Assembly (NCBI GenBank): GCA_027488495.1 | Contig: JAIYBO010000064.1 | Coordinates: 1-5,413, forward strand | DNA: 5,413 nucleotides | Direction of reading: 5' to 3' | Origin: Bacteroidota bacterium | GTDB taxonomy: Bacteria > Bacteroidota > Bacteroidia > NS11-12g > UBA955 | Shown: one piece after another, positions 1 to 5,413 of the stretch | How positions within the stretch are numbered: position 1 is the first letter of the stretch | Layout of the letters: each line of letters begins with the position of its first letter | Made by a program: the position numbers and the translations under genes | The notes under the pieces: model-generated | What the model was told of the DNA's origin: nothing | Seen by the model: the letters and a program-made list of their open reading frames with translations, nothing else | Databases searched by the model: none

Positions 1-2502
1 GCAGCCAATGGTTTGAACGTTGAGTTCGTTAACGCTTCTAAAGATGTTCAAGGTTTGCCAATCTACGAATGGCAGGTTGATCAAAACCCTGAGTCTTCTG
101 CAACTGATTTCACACGTGCGTTCTACACCGATGGTCAGTATGATGTTTGTTTGATCGCTTTGACATGTACTGGTGTAGATACATTCTGCAATACTGTTAC
201 TATCAATACGCCTACTGCGGCTGGTTTTGTTGACTACACTGCAAGCAACGTTCGTCCTAACTTGGGTGATGTAGTTAAAATCACTACCAAAACTGATTAC
301 GCCAACTCTTTCGAGTGGAGCATTTTCCCAACTACCTTCACTTTTGAGAATGGTACTTCTAAGAACAGCCAAAACCCTGAAATCAAATTCCAAAAAGGTG
401 GTGCTTACACATTCACTTTGAGTGCTTGGAACAGTGTTGGTGGTAAAGCTGCTACCGAGAAGAAGTTGATCAAGAACAAATACGTAATTGTATTGGATTA
501 CTGCATTCCTTTGGTGGATTTGATGTCTGCTGACGTAGGAATTAACAACGTAACCTTGAAAAAAGGTACTAAGCAATTGTTGAACGCAACAACCACTTCT
601 GGTTTGGCCATGTACAGCAACAACACTGAAGATTACGCTCCAGCTGAATTGACTTTCGGTGCTTCTTATGACTTGTCAGTTTCTCGTAACACGATTGCGA
701 ACAATGTAAACTACAAGGCTTGGATCGATTTCAACATTGATGGTGACTTCAATGATGCGGGTGAAGAGGTTATGAGCAGCGGTTCAACTGCAGCTTCTAG
801 CGTATCTGGTTCATTCACTGTGCCAACTTTGGCAAACAGCTTCGAAGGAATGACTCGCTTGCGTGTGGGTGTTTCTTATGGTGCATTCTCTAACACGCCT
901 TGTGGTTTGAACACTGTAGGTGAGTTCGAAGATTATGCAATCAAATTGGCTAACGACAACTTGCCTCCTAGCATTACATTGGTTGGTGCTGACACAGTTC
1001 GTGTAGAAAAAGCCGGTACCAAAACCGCTTGTTACAGCGAAGTTGCTAGTAAGACATTTACTGCATCTGACCCAACACAAGGAGATATGACAAACAGCGT
1101 GAAAGTAGTTTCTGATTTGGATTGTACCGTACCTGGTATCTACACCATTCAGTTTGATTTGGAAGATGCATCTGGCAACAAAGCGGTAACCCGTTTGCGT
1201 ACTGTAGTAGTTGCATTGGATAAAACTGCTCCTAAGTTGACTTTGAACGGTAACGACACTATGGTGTTGGAACAGTGCGATACTTACACTGAGCCCGGTG
1301 CTGTAGCGATTGATGCCAATGACGGTAACTTGACTTCAGCTATCAAAATTGCTGGTACTGTTGAGGCTGGTAAAGTAGGTAGCTACTTGTTGACCTATTC
1401 AGTGAAAGACGCTCAATCAAACTCTGTTTCTATCACTCGTTTGGTTGTTGTTAAAGATACTAAGGCTCCAAGCATTTTGAAGTTGGGTAAAGCCATCGTA
1501 GACGGTACTACCATCGATGTACAAATCGGTTCTGTATTCGTAGATGATATCTACTCAATTGATCCTTGCAACGGTTCAATCTTCGTATCTAAGAATCCTG
1601 GCTTCAACGGTCCAGTAAATACAAACGTTCGTGCAACATACCCTGTTACTTACAACGCGGTAGATCCTTCAGGTAACAAAGCGGTTGAAGATGGTTTCGT
1701 AATGAACTATCGTGTAGACGATTTCATTGCTCCTGAAATTGAGTTGAACACTAGCGACACTGTAATTCATGATGTAAACGAAGCTTACTATTCACGTACA
1801 GTAACTGTAATGGATAACTACTACTCTAAGTCTCAAATTTCTTTGACTAAGGTTGGTAAAGTAGATGCTTACACTTTGGGTACTTATGTTGAAACTTACA
1901 CTGCAACTGACGGTAGCGGTAACGTAACCACCAAGCAGCGTTTCATCAAGGTTGTTGATAGAATTGCTCCAACAGTAACTGCTCCTCCAGTATCTGTATG
2001 TATCGGTACTCCTTTCTGGGCATTGTCTGGTTTGATTGTACGTGATAACTACTATTCTGCAACTGACTTGACTCCTTTGGTGAAAGTATTGGGTCATAAC
2101 GTGAACGTAATGGAAGCTGGTGTATACTACATCAACTACTCTTTGGTAGATCCTAGCGGTAACGAAGCTGTAACTGTTTCTCGCCCTGTATTCGTAGCTT
2201 ACCCACCAAACTGCTTCAACACCTACATGGGTACAGAAGACGTGAAGTTGGAAGATGCGGTATCAGTTTATCCTAACCCAACTTCAGGTATCGTAACTGT
2301 GGGTTACAACTTGAACAACACTCAGCCTTTGAATGTTGTGGTTGTAAACGCTATGGGTTCTGTAGTGGCTACTTTGGATAACGTACAAGGTGGATTTGGC
2401 GCAGCCAAAATCGACTTGACCAATGTGAGCGAAGGTATCTACTTTGTAAACTTGACCAACAACGGTCAAACGGTTACAAAGCGTATCGTTGTAAAGCACT
2501 AA
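1..2502 (+). CDS. Large secreted multi-domain protein (PKD, GEVED, HYR/DUF5011-like repeats) with T9SS type A sorting domain; 5' end missing
   Basis: The reading frame is open from the first base of the window, so the true start lies to the left; the TTG at 13 is an internal leucine codon. Visible order: PKD-like domain (about 1-210), second PKD-like domain (about 223-474), GEVED domain (about 499-960, beginning YCIP, with a Ca-site-like DGDFNDAGEEV at 739-771 and the signature GEFEDY at 919-936), then five HYR/DUF5011-like Ig-fold repeats starting near 961, 1219, 1456, 1717 and 1957, joined by linkers such as DKTAP and DRIAP. From 2260 comes the sorting domain: VYPNPTSG, then GIYFVNL, ending KRIVVKH. 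By family knowledge this domain sends the protein through the type IX secretion system, after which it is cleaved and released or surface-anchored. Adhesin or matrix protein is the likely role, but an enzymatic domain such as a metalloprotease could lie in the missing N-terminus. Leucine is almost always TTG, glycine mostly GGT and asparagine mostly AAC, suggesting high expression. Domain class is confident; function is not known. Confidence 0.9.
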   Translation, partial: AANGLNVEFVNASKDVQGLPIYEWQVDQNPESSATDFTRAFYTDGQYDVCLIALTCTGVDTFCNTVTINTPTAAGFVDYTASNVRPNLGDVVKITTKTDYANSFEWSIFPTTFTFENGTSKNSQNPEIKFQKGGAYTFTLSAWNSVGGKAATEKKLIKNKYVIVLDYCIPLVDLMSADVGINNVTLKKGTKQLLNATTTSGLAMYSNNTEDYAPAELTFGASYDLSVSRNTIANNVNYKAWIDFNIDGDFNDAGEEVMSSGSTAASSVSGSFTVPTLANSFEGMTRLRVGVSYGAFSNTPCGLNTVGEFEDYAIKLANDNLPPSITLVGADTVRVEKAGTKTACYSEVASKTFTASDPTQGDMTNSVKVVSDLDCTVPGIYTIQFDLEDASGNKAVTRLRTVVVALDKTAPKLTLNGNDTMVLEQCDTYTEPGAVAIDANDGNLTSAIKIAGTVEAGKVGSYLLTYSVKDAQSNSVSITRLVVVKDTKAPSILKLGKAIVDGTTIDVQIGSVFVDDIYSIDPCNGSIFVSKNPGFNGPVNTNVRATYPVTYNAVDPSGNKAVEDGFVMNYRVDDFIAPEIELNTSDTVIHDVNEAYYSRTVTVMDNYYSKSQISLTKVGKVDAYTLGTYVETYTATDGSGNVTTKQRFIKVVDRIAPTVTAPPVSVCIGTPFWALSGLIVRDNYYSATDLTPLVKVLGHNVNVMEAGVYYINYSLVDPSGNEAVTVSRPVFVAYPPNCFNTYMGTEDVKLEDAVSVYPNPTSGIVTVGYNLNNTQPLNVVVVNAMGSVVATLDNVQGGFGAAKIDLTNVSEGIYFVNLTNNGQTVTKRIVVKH

Positions 2503-2521
2503 TCAATTAAGATTTCATAGG

Positions 2522-2558
2522 GAAAGGCCCCCGTCTATGACGGGGGCCTTTCTTTTTT
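2522..2558 (+). terminator. Intrinsic terminator of the secreted-protein gene
   Basis: A perfect 12-bp stem (2522-2533 GAAAGGCCCCCG with 2541-2552) encloses a 7-base loop that can pair two bases further. Six T residues follow at 2553-2558. It lies 19 bases after the stop codon at 2500-2502. This is a textbook rho-independent terminator and makes readthrough into the next gene unlikely. Confidence 0.93.
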
Positions 2559-2571
2559 ATATGGGTTGGTG

Positions 2572-2590
2572 AATGGGCTTCCCATTTTTT
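2572..2590 (+). terminator. Possible second, weaker terminator-like hairpin
   Basis: AATGGG (2572-2577) pairs with CCCATT (2581-2586) around a CTT loop, and the T-run extends to 2590. The stem is only 6 bp, so it is much weaker than the preceding one. It could be a back-up terminator or a hairpin in the promoter region of the next gene; it may equally be chance in T-rich DNA. Confidence 0.35.
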
Positions 2591-2593
2591 AAC

Positions 2594-2601
2594 TATTTTT
2601 G
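2594..2601 (+). promoter_or_regulatory. Candidate Bacteroidota -7 element for the MCE gene
   Basis: TATTTTTG matches the Bacteroidota sigma-ABfr -7 consensus TAnnTTTG at every fixed position. No good TTTG -33 box lies about 19 bases upstream, where the sequence is GAAT. If used, transcription would start around 2607, giving a leader of only about 9 bases before the GTG at 2616. The match is in T-rich sequence, so chance is possible. Confidence 0.35.
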
Positions 2602-2615
2602 AATTACTAATCGCC

Positions 2616-3590
2616 GTGTTTAAAGGACTTTCAAATGAATTCAAAGTGGGTGTGTTGGCCGTAGTGTCGATTTGCATCTTTTTTATTGGCTATAACTTCA
2701 TGATGGGCCGCGATAACTTTTTTGATCGTGGACGTGATTTTGTGGTGAAGTACGACAATACCCAAGGTTTATCTGTTGGTACAAAAGTGATGTTCAATGG
2801 CTTTAAGATTGGAATGCTGCGCAGTTTGAAAATGTCTGAGGATCAGAAAATTGTGGCGAAGATTGAGGTAACGAGTGATATGCCAATCCCCAAAGATTCA
2901 AGGATTAAGATAGAATCGGCTTTGTTGGGCGGTGTTACTTTGAAGTTGTTGTTGGGGAAGTCGAGTGAACTGGCTGAAGATGGTGATGAATTGATGCCTG
3001 AATATAGCAGTGATATGTTTGGCATGGTCAACAATAGAATAGTTAATGTAGCCAACAGTGCAGATTCTGTATTTGCTACACTAAACGATTTCTTTCACAA
3101 AGAAGGTTTGAATAGTGCCGTGGGTGAATTGCCAATCGTTTTAAGAGAATTGACAAGAACTATAGCGGAAATAAGGAGCAGTGTTGAATTGCTTAAGCCG
3201 GGTTTGGCAAGTACAGCCAAGAGCATGGGTGACTTCTCTGGTAATTTGCCAGAATATGATCGTCAATTGCGAGAAGGACTTGGACATTTTAATAACGTAG
3301 GCAGGCAAGTTGATTCTGTGCGGGTAGACGAATTGTTGAATAACTTAAGTGTATCTAGTGGGAAGTTGGCAGCTATGTTGTCGCGTTTGGATGAAGGTAA
3401 AGGGAGCTTGGGTAAAATGCTCAACGATGAGCAATTGTATTTAGACATCGTAAAAACCAACTTGGAGTTACAGAGAGTGATGCTGGATTTGAAGAAATAT
3501 CCAGAGAAATACATTCCAGTGCCAGGTACCAAAAAGCAGCGTAAAAAGGCGAAGAAGCAAAGTTTAAAGGATACCGCTGTTTGGCACTAA
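2616..3590 (+). CDS. MCE/MlaD-family lipid-transport substrate-binding protein
   Basis: A 324-residue protein with a short N-terminal tail (SNEFKVG), one membrane segment (about residues 11-30), an MCE domain (about 40-118, with DNTQGLSVGTKVMFNGFKIG at 47-66), a long helical region and a lysine/arginine-rich end. The C-terminal part carries the pattern I recall from Bacteroidota MCE proteins: GSLGKMLND (263-271), then DLKKYPEKYI (291-300). Family knowledge: MlaD-type proteins form rings anchored in the inner membrane that pass phospholipids between membranes, together with an MlaE permease and MlaF ATPase. Neither partner gene is in this window, so it is probably encoded elsewhere. The GTG start at 2616 is chosen because it gives the short tail before the membrane helix usual for the family, and no in-frame ATG lies in the 57 bases upstream. 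No Shine-Dalgarno sequence is seen. It stands alone between a terminator and a convergent gene. Family assignment is firm; the cargo is unknown. Confidence 0.9.
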   Translation: MFKGLSNEFKVGVLAVVSICIFFIGYNFMMGRDNFFDRGRDFVVKYDNTQGLSVGTKVMFNGFKIGMLRSLKMSEDQKIVAKIEVTSDMPIPKDSRIKIESALLGGVTLKLLLGKSSELAEDGDELMPEYSSDMFGMVNNRIVNVANSADSVFATLNDFFHKEGLNSAVGELPIVLRELTRTIAEIRSSVELLKPGLASTAKSMGDFSGNLPEYDRQLREGLGHFNNVGRQVDSVRVDELLNNLSVSSGKLAAMLSRLDEGKGSLGKMLNDEQLYLDIVKTNLELQRVMLDLKKYPEKYIPVPGTKKQRKKAKKQSLKDTAVWH

Positions 3591-3611
3591 TTGCTCGCCA
3601 ATACTATTTTT

Positions 3612-3629
3612 TTCGCTGCGATTAGCGAA
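3612..3629. terminator. Weak hairpin between convergent genes
   Basis: TTCGCT (3612-3617) pairs with AGCGAA (3624-3629) around a 6-base loop, in the 49-base gap between the convergent MCE and lycopene cyclase stop codons. On the plus strand it is followed by the T-rich but interrupted TGGCTTTTGTTT; on the minus strand it is followed by A residues, not T. At best it is a weak terminator for the plus-strand gene. Confidence 0.3.
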
Positions 3630-3639
3630 TGGCTTTTGT

Positions 3640-4350
3640 TTACTCGTTTGTTGGGATTTGCTTTTGCGATTTGCCTTTGAATATCTCAAACAAGGTAATC
3701 ATCCATGTCATGTAGAGTAGGTTATAAAAAAAGTCTTCAAAGGGAATTGTTCCAATGCGAATTCCGAGGTTTTCAGTATTGTCATAAATCAATACAGGGT
3801 TTCCGGTGAGTATGCCATTCACAAATGCCATGGGAAGCAGTGCGATGGCCCATGAAATGATAAGATGCGTTAGGTGGTGGTTGTATTTGGTAAATAATAA
3901 TATGCAATAGGTAACTGAGAGTAGACCAAATGTACTGCTGGTGTATGCGTGAGATGGGTTGTTGATGATGCAAATGGCACTCAATAGTATGATGCCAAAC
4001 AAAGTGATGTTGTTGAGGTTGTGAGAGTGCCATTTAGGCCAATAAGCCTTTAAGCAGGCATATATGAACAAACATGCGTATGGAACCACTATGAAGAACA
4101 TGTATTCTTCTATGGGTAGATTGATGATGTTTATGCCAAGAAGGTATTGCGGGTTGAATTTCCATACAAGTGTATGAGTTGCTATTATATCCCAGATGAT
4201 ATAAGCCAAACTCGTTGGTAACATCGCAAGGAAAAAAAACTTCCAGTCTTTGTAAAAGGCTACTTTCTTATCGAAAGAAAGAAACAAAGGACCCAACAAG
4301 GTTAGGACGTTTAAATATAGATAGGTATTATGTCCTTGAAAGATATTCAC
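3640..4350 (-). CDS. crtYcd: Fused heterodimer-type lycopene cyclase (CrtYc-CrtYd)
   Basis: A 236-residue, very hydrophobic protein with about six to seven membrane segments, matching the lycopene cyclase domain family. It closes the ends of lycopene to beta-ionone rings (beta-carotene formation) in the cytoplasmic membrane. The first half (CrtYc-like) has YLYLNVL at 10-16, LSFDKKVAFYK at 24-34, WD at 53-54 and NLPIEEYMFF at 77-86. The second half (CrtYd-like) has NGILTG at 178-183 and GIRIGTIPFED at 196-206. Both halves keep the P-x-E-[DE] motif regarded as essential in this family, so the enzyme looks intact. In Actinobacteria the halves are separate proteins; fused forms of about this length are usual in Bacteroidota. 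The start is GTG at 4348-4350: an in-frame TGA lies two codons upstream (4354-4356), no ATG is available, and the N-terminus fits the family. The sigma gene lies 83 bases upstream on the same strand. Beta-ring specificity is inferred from the family. Confidence 0.9.
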   Translation of the reverse strand: MNIFQGHNTYLYLNVLTLLGPLFLSFDKKVAFYKDWKFFFLAMLPTSLAYIIWDIIATHTLVWKFNPQYLLGINIINLPIEEYMFFIVVPYACLFIYACLKAYWPKWHSHNLNNITLFGIILLSAICIINNPSHAYTSSTFGLLSVTYCILLFTKYNHHLTHLIISWAIALLPMAFVNGILTGNPVLIYDNTENLGIRIGTIPFEDFFYNLLYMTWMITLFEIFKGKSQKQIPTNE

Positions 4351-4433
4351 TGTTCAGTGTGATTGTGTGATACCTTACGAAGATACAGATGATTTTCGCC
4401 CCGTACTCGGGTTTTGGTTAAAGTAGTTTTGGA

Positions 4434-4967
4434 TTAAGCGATTTGATACCCATAGGCATCCGCATAATCTTTCAATCTTTCACGTAAAATTCTACGAGCC
4501 ACGAAAATGCGGGTTTTTACTGTGCCTATTGGGATTTGTAGTTCCTCTGCGATTTCGTGGTATTTGTAACCTTCGGTATTGAGTTTGAAGGTAACACGTA
4601 GGTCGAAAGCAAGGTCATCGATGGCATGGTCCAAATCTTTCCTGATGAATTTGGTTTCAGCATCATTGTCGATTTTGTGCGAAGGCAAATCAATGAAATA
4701 GCTATTGTCTGTGCTATCCAGAAAGGTATTGCGCTTCATATCTCTGCGATAATTGTTGATGAAACTGTTTTTTAGGATGGTATACAGCCATCCTCTGAGA
4801 TTGGTGCCTTCTTGGAATTTGGCGCGGTAACGATATGCTTTGAGAATGGTTTCCTGCACCAAATCTTTGGTGTCGTCCATGTCATGCGTGAGAGATAATG
4901 CATAGTTGCGTAGGGGCATCAATTCACCTGCGATCATGTTGTCGAAATCATTTTGTATAACGTTCAT
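4434..4967 (-). CDS. ECF-type (group 4) RNA polymerase sigma factor
   Basis: A 177-residue sigma-70-family protein with only regions 2 and 4, the size and layout of ECF sigma factors. Region 2 spans about residues 8-78: the core-binding DDTKDLVQET at 31-40, and the -10 recognition stretch with LRGWLYTILKNSFINNY at 57-73. Region 4 spans about 112-166, with a helix-turn-helix (YHEIAEEL at 136-143, IPIGTVKTRIFVARR at 145-159). It directs RNA polymerase to a special promoter set. The ATG at 4965-4967 is the first start after an in-frame TAA three codons upstream (4977-4979). No Shine-Dalgarno is present. No anti-sigma gene is adjacent. The next gene on this strand is the lycopene cyclase, 83 bases on. 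From memory, Bacteroidota carotenoid clusters often include such a sigma factor, so control of pigment genes is a reasonable inference, but this subfamily is widespread in the phylum and the target could be something else. Confidence 0.92.
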   Translation of the reverse strand: MNVIQNDFDNMIAGELMPLRNYALSLTHDMDDTKDLVQETILKAYRYRAKFQEGTNLRGWLYTILKNSFINNYRRDMKRNTFLDSTDNSYFIDLPSHKIDNDAETKFIRKDLDHAIDDLAFDLRVTFKLNTEGYKYHEIAEELQIPIGTVKTRIFVARRILRERLKDYADAYGYQIA

Positions 4968-5238
4968 GGCGATAACTTATACAAATATGGTGTTTTGTTT
5001 AAGTTCTACATAATTTCTTGTTTAATTTATGGCTATCAAAAGTTACACAATAAAAATGTTGATATTGGGTTTGCCTGATGCTGTGTTTTTTAAGGTTGCT
5101 TTGTTTGGTGTTGATTTATGTTCTAATACGTTGATTTTGTTGGGTTTGGCAATTGTGAGGGTGTTGTTTTTGCGTGGTTTTGAGTTGAATTCAAGGCCAT
5201 GAAAAATACATTTTGTTTAGGGTTGTTGTGGATAAGTG
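4968..5238. other. Intergenic region without a convincing gene; G/T-skewed
   Basis: This 271-base stretch separates the sigma gene from the terminator of the gene entering from the right. Its plus strand is very rich in G and T: in 5091-5180 I count only 5 C and 10 A against 28 G and 47 T. One small plus-strand open frame (5056-5202, ATG to TGA, 48 codons) gives a leucine/valine/phenylalanine-rich peptide without a recognisable domain or ribosome-binding site; I regard it as a probable by-product of the composition. On the minus strand a 57-codon open frame (5046-5216) has no ATG, GTG or TTG start. Apart from the sigma promoter candidate, I see no defined element. Confidence 0.5.
4982..5012 (-). 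promoter_or_regulatory. Candidate Bacteroidota promoter for the sigma factor gene
   Basis: Reading the minus strand, TATG (5012-5009; -33 consensus TTTG) is followed after exactly 19 bases by CATATTTG (4989-4982; -7 consensus TAnnTTTG). That is one mismatch in each box with the spacing expected for Bacteroidota. The -7 box ends 14 bases before the ATG, so the leader would be about 8-11 bases. A less regular alternative, TAACTTTTG with one extra spacer base, lies at 5045-5037. Confidence 0.4.
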
Positions 5239-5275
5239 AAACAAAAAAGGCTCCCAATGGGAGCCTTTTTTGTTT
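5239..5275. terminator. Long bidirectional intrinsic terminator
   Basis: A perfect 17-bp stem (5239-5255 with 5259-5275) closes on the 3-base loop AAT. The core is GGCTCCC/GGGAGCC, flanked by six A and six T, so either strand yields a GC-rich hairpin followed by a U-run. It lies 80 bases beyond the stop codon of the minus-strand gene at the right edge and probably ends that operon, insulating the sigma gene from readthrough. Confidence 0.92.
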
Positions 5276-5294
5276 GGTATTTTTTCAATTCTTA

Positions 5295-5309
5295 CCGATT
5301 TGCAATCGG
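5295..5309. repeat. Small inverted repeat downstream of the right-edge gene
   Basis: CCGATT (5295-5300) and AATCGG (5304-5309) flank a TGC loop. It falls between the stop codon of the right-edge gene and the large terminator. It lacks a T-run on the minus strand, so it is not a terminator by itself; it might be a 3'-end stabilising hairpin or chance. Confidence 0.3.
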
Positions 5310-5355
5310 GGAATGTATGTTTTGTTTATTTTTATTTGGTTTGTATGAGCGCCAA

Positions 5356-5413
5356 TTAAACCAAAACCACCACTTTGTTCTTTAAAACTTCAACCAATCC
5401 ACTTTTGATTTCA
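5356..5413 (-). CDS. atpC: C-terminal end of a gene resembling ATP synthase F1 epsilon subunit (AtpC); cut by the window edge
   Basis: On the minus strand, an open frame enters from beyond 5413 and stops at TAA (5358-5356). Its last 18 residues read EIKSGLVEVLKNKVVVLV. This resembles the end of the short epsilon subunits of Bacteroidota F1 ATP synthase, which finish in a strand pair of the type GG-xx-EVxNNKVxVL and lack the C-terminal helical domain of the E. coli protein. Epsilon sits in the F1 central stalk and couples proton flow to ATP synthesis. A strong terminator 80 bases downstream fits the end of an atpDC operon, which in this phylum often stands apart from the other atp genes. Only 18 residues are visible, so the gene name is tentative; the presence of a coding 3' end is better supported than its identity. 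Confidence 0.6.
   Translation of the reverse strand, partial: EIKSGLVEVLKNKVVVLV

Noticed and set aside
13..15. TTG as a start codon for the first gene
   Set aside because: The frame is open through the window edge and the residues before it continue the PKD-like domain, so it is an internal leucine of a gene cut by the window.
811..3532. Antisense open frames of 70-101 codons within the secreted-protein and MCE genes (811-1080, 1792-2097, 2284-2499, 2843-3055, 3263-3532)
   Set aside because: They lie wholly opposite well-supported domain-bearing genes, give composition-driven sequences without any motif, and have no promoter or terminator of their own.
3782..4033. An 83-codon minus-strand frame overlapping the lycopene cyclase
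   Set aside because: It is an out-of-frame shadow of the cyclase on the same strand; its His/Gln-rich sequence matches nothing recognisable.
4400..4415. Small hairpin CCCG-TACT-CGGG followed by TTTT in the sigma-crtYcd gap
   Set aside because: The stem is only 4 bp and the T-run is on the plus strand, opposite to the direction of both flanking genes.
5056..5202. A 48-codon plus-strand frame encoding a hydrophobic peptide
   Set aside because: It has no ribosome-binding site, domain or clear promoter, and is expected from the G/T-rich composition. Kept only as part of the skew observation.
1..5413. CRISPR arrays, insertion sequences, tRNA or rRNA genes, phage or defence modules
   Set aside because: I saw no regularly spaced direct repeats, transposase motifs, terminal inverted repeats, tRNA-like cloverleaf sequence or defence-protein motifs.

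Overview
The window looks like a chromosomal segment of an aerobic, probably carotenoid-pigmented member of the Bacteroidota. Three things point there: a C-terminal type A sorting domain of the type IX secretion system, which is essentially confined to this phylum; a fused two-domain CrtYc/CrtYd lycopene cyclase; and TAnnTTTG-like -7 promoter elements with no Shine-Dalgarno sequences. The exact order cannot be fixed from sequence alone; a Chitinophagales- or Sphingobacteriales-like lineage is a guess.

Layout. Positions 1-2502 (+) hold the 3' part of a very large secreted, multi-domain surface protein: two PKD-like domains, a GEVED domain, five HYR/DUF5011-like Ig-fold repeats and a T9SS sorting domain. 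A strong intrinsic terminator (2522-2558) follows, then a smaller hairpin with a T-run (2572-2590). Positions 2616-3590 (+) encode a single-pass MCE/MlaD-family lipid-transport protein with a GTG start. It converges on 3640-4350 (-), the fused lycopene cyclase, also with a GTG start. Upstream of that on the same strand is an ECF-type RNA polymerase sigma factor, 4434-4967 (-), with a candidate promoter at about 4982-5012. Positions 4968-5355 carry no convincing gene but contain a strongly G/T-skewed stretch and a long bidirectional intrinsic terminator (5239-5275). At the right edge, 5356-5413 (-) is the last 18 codons of a gene that resembles the end of atpC, the F1 ATP synthase epsilon subunit; the terminator would close that operon.

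How the parts fit. The minus-strand sigma factor and lycopene cyclase are 83 bases apart and may be co-transcribed, which suggests stress- or light-type control of carotenoid cyclisation; no other crt gene and no anti-sigma factor is visible. The MCE protein and the secreted protein appear to be separate transcription units. Both belong to the cell envelope, but nothing links them functionally.

I did not find a clearly undescribed system here. The points most worth a second look are the sigma/lycopene-cyclase pair, the codon-biased modular secreted protein, the promoter elements that imply very short leaders, and the skewed intergenic region before the sigma gene.
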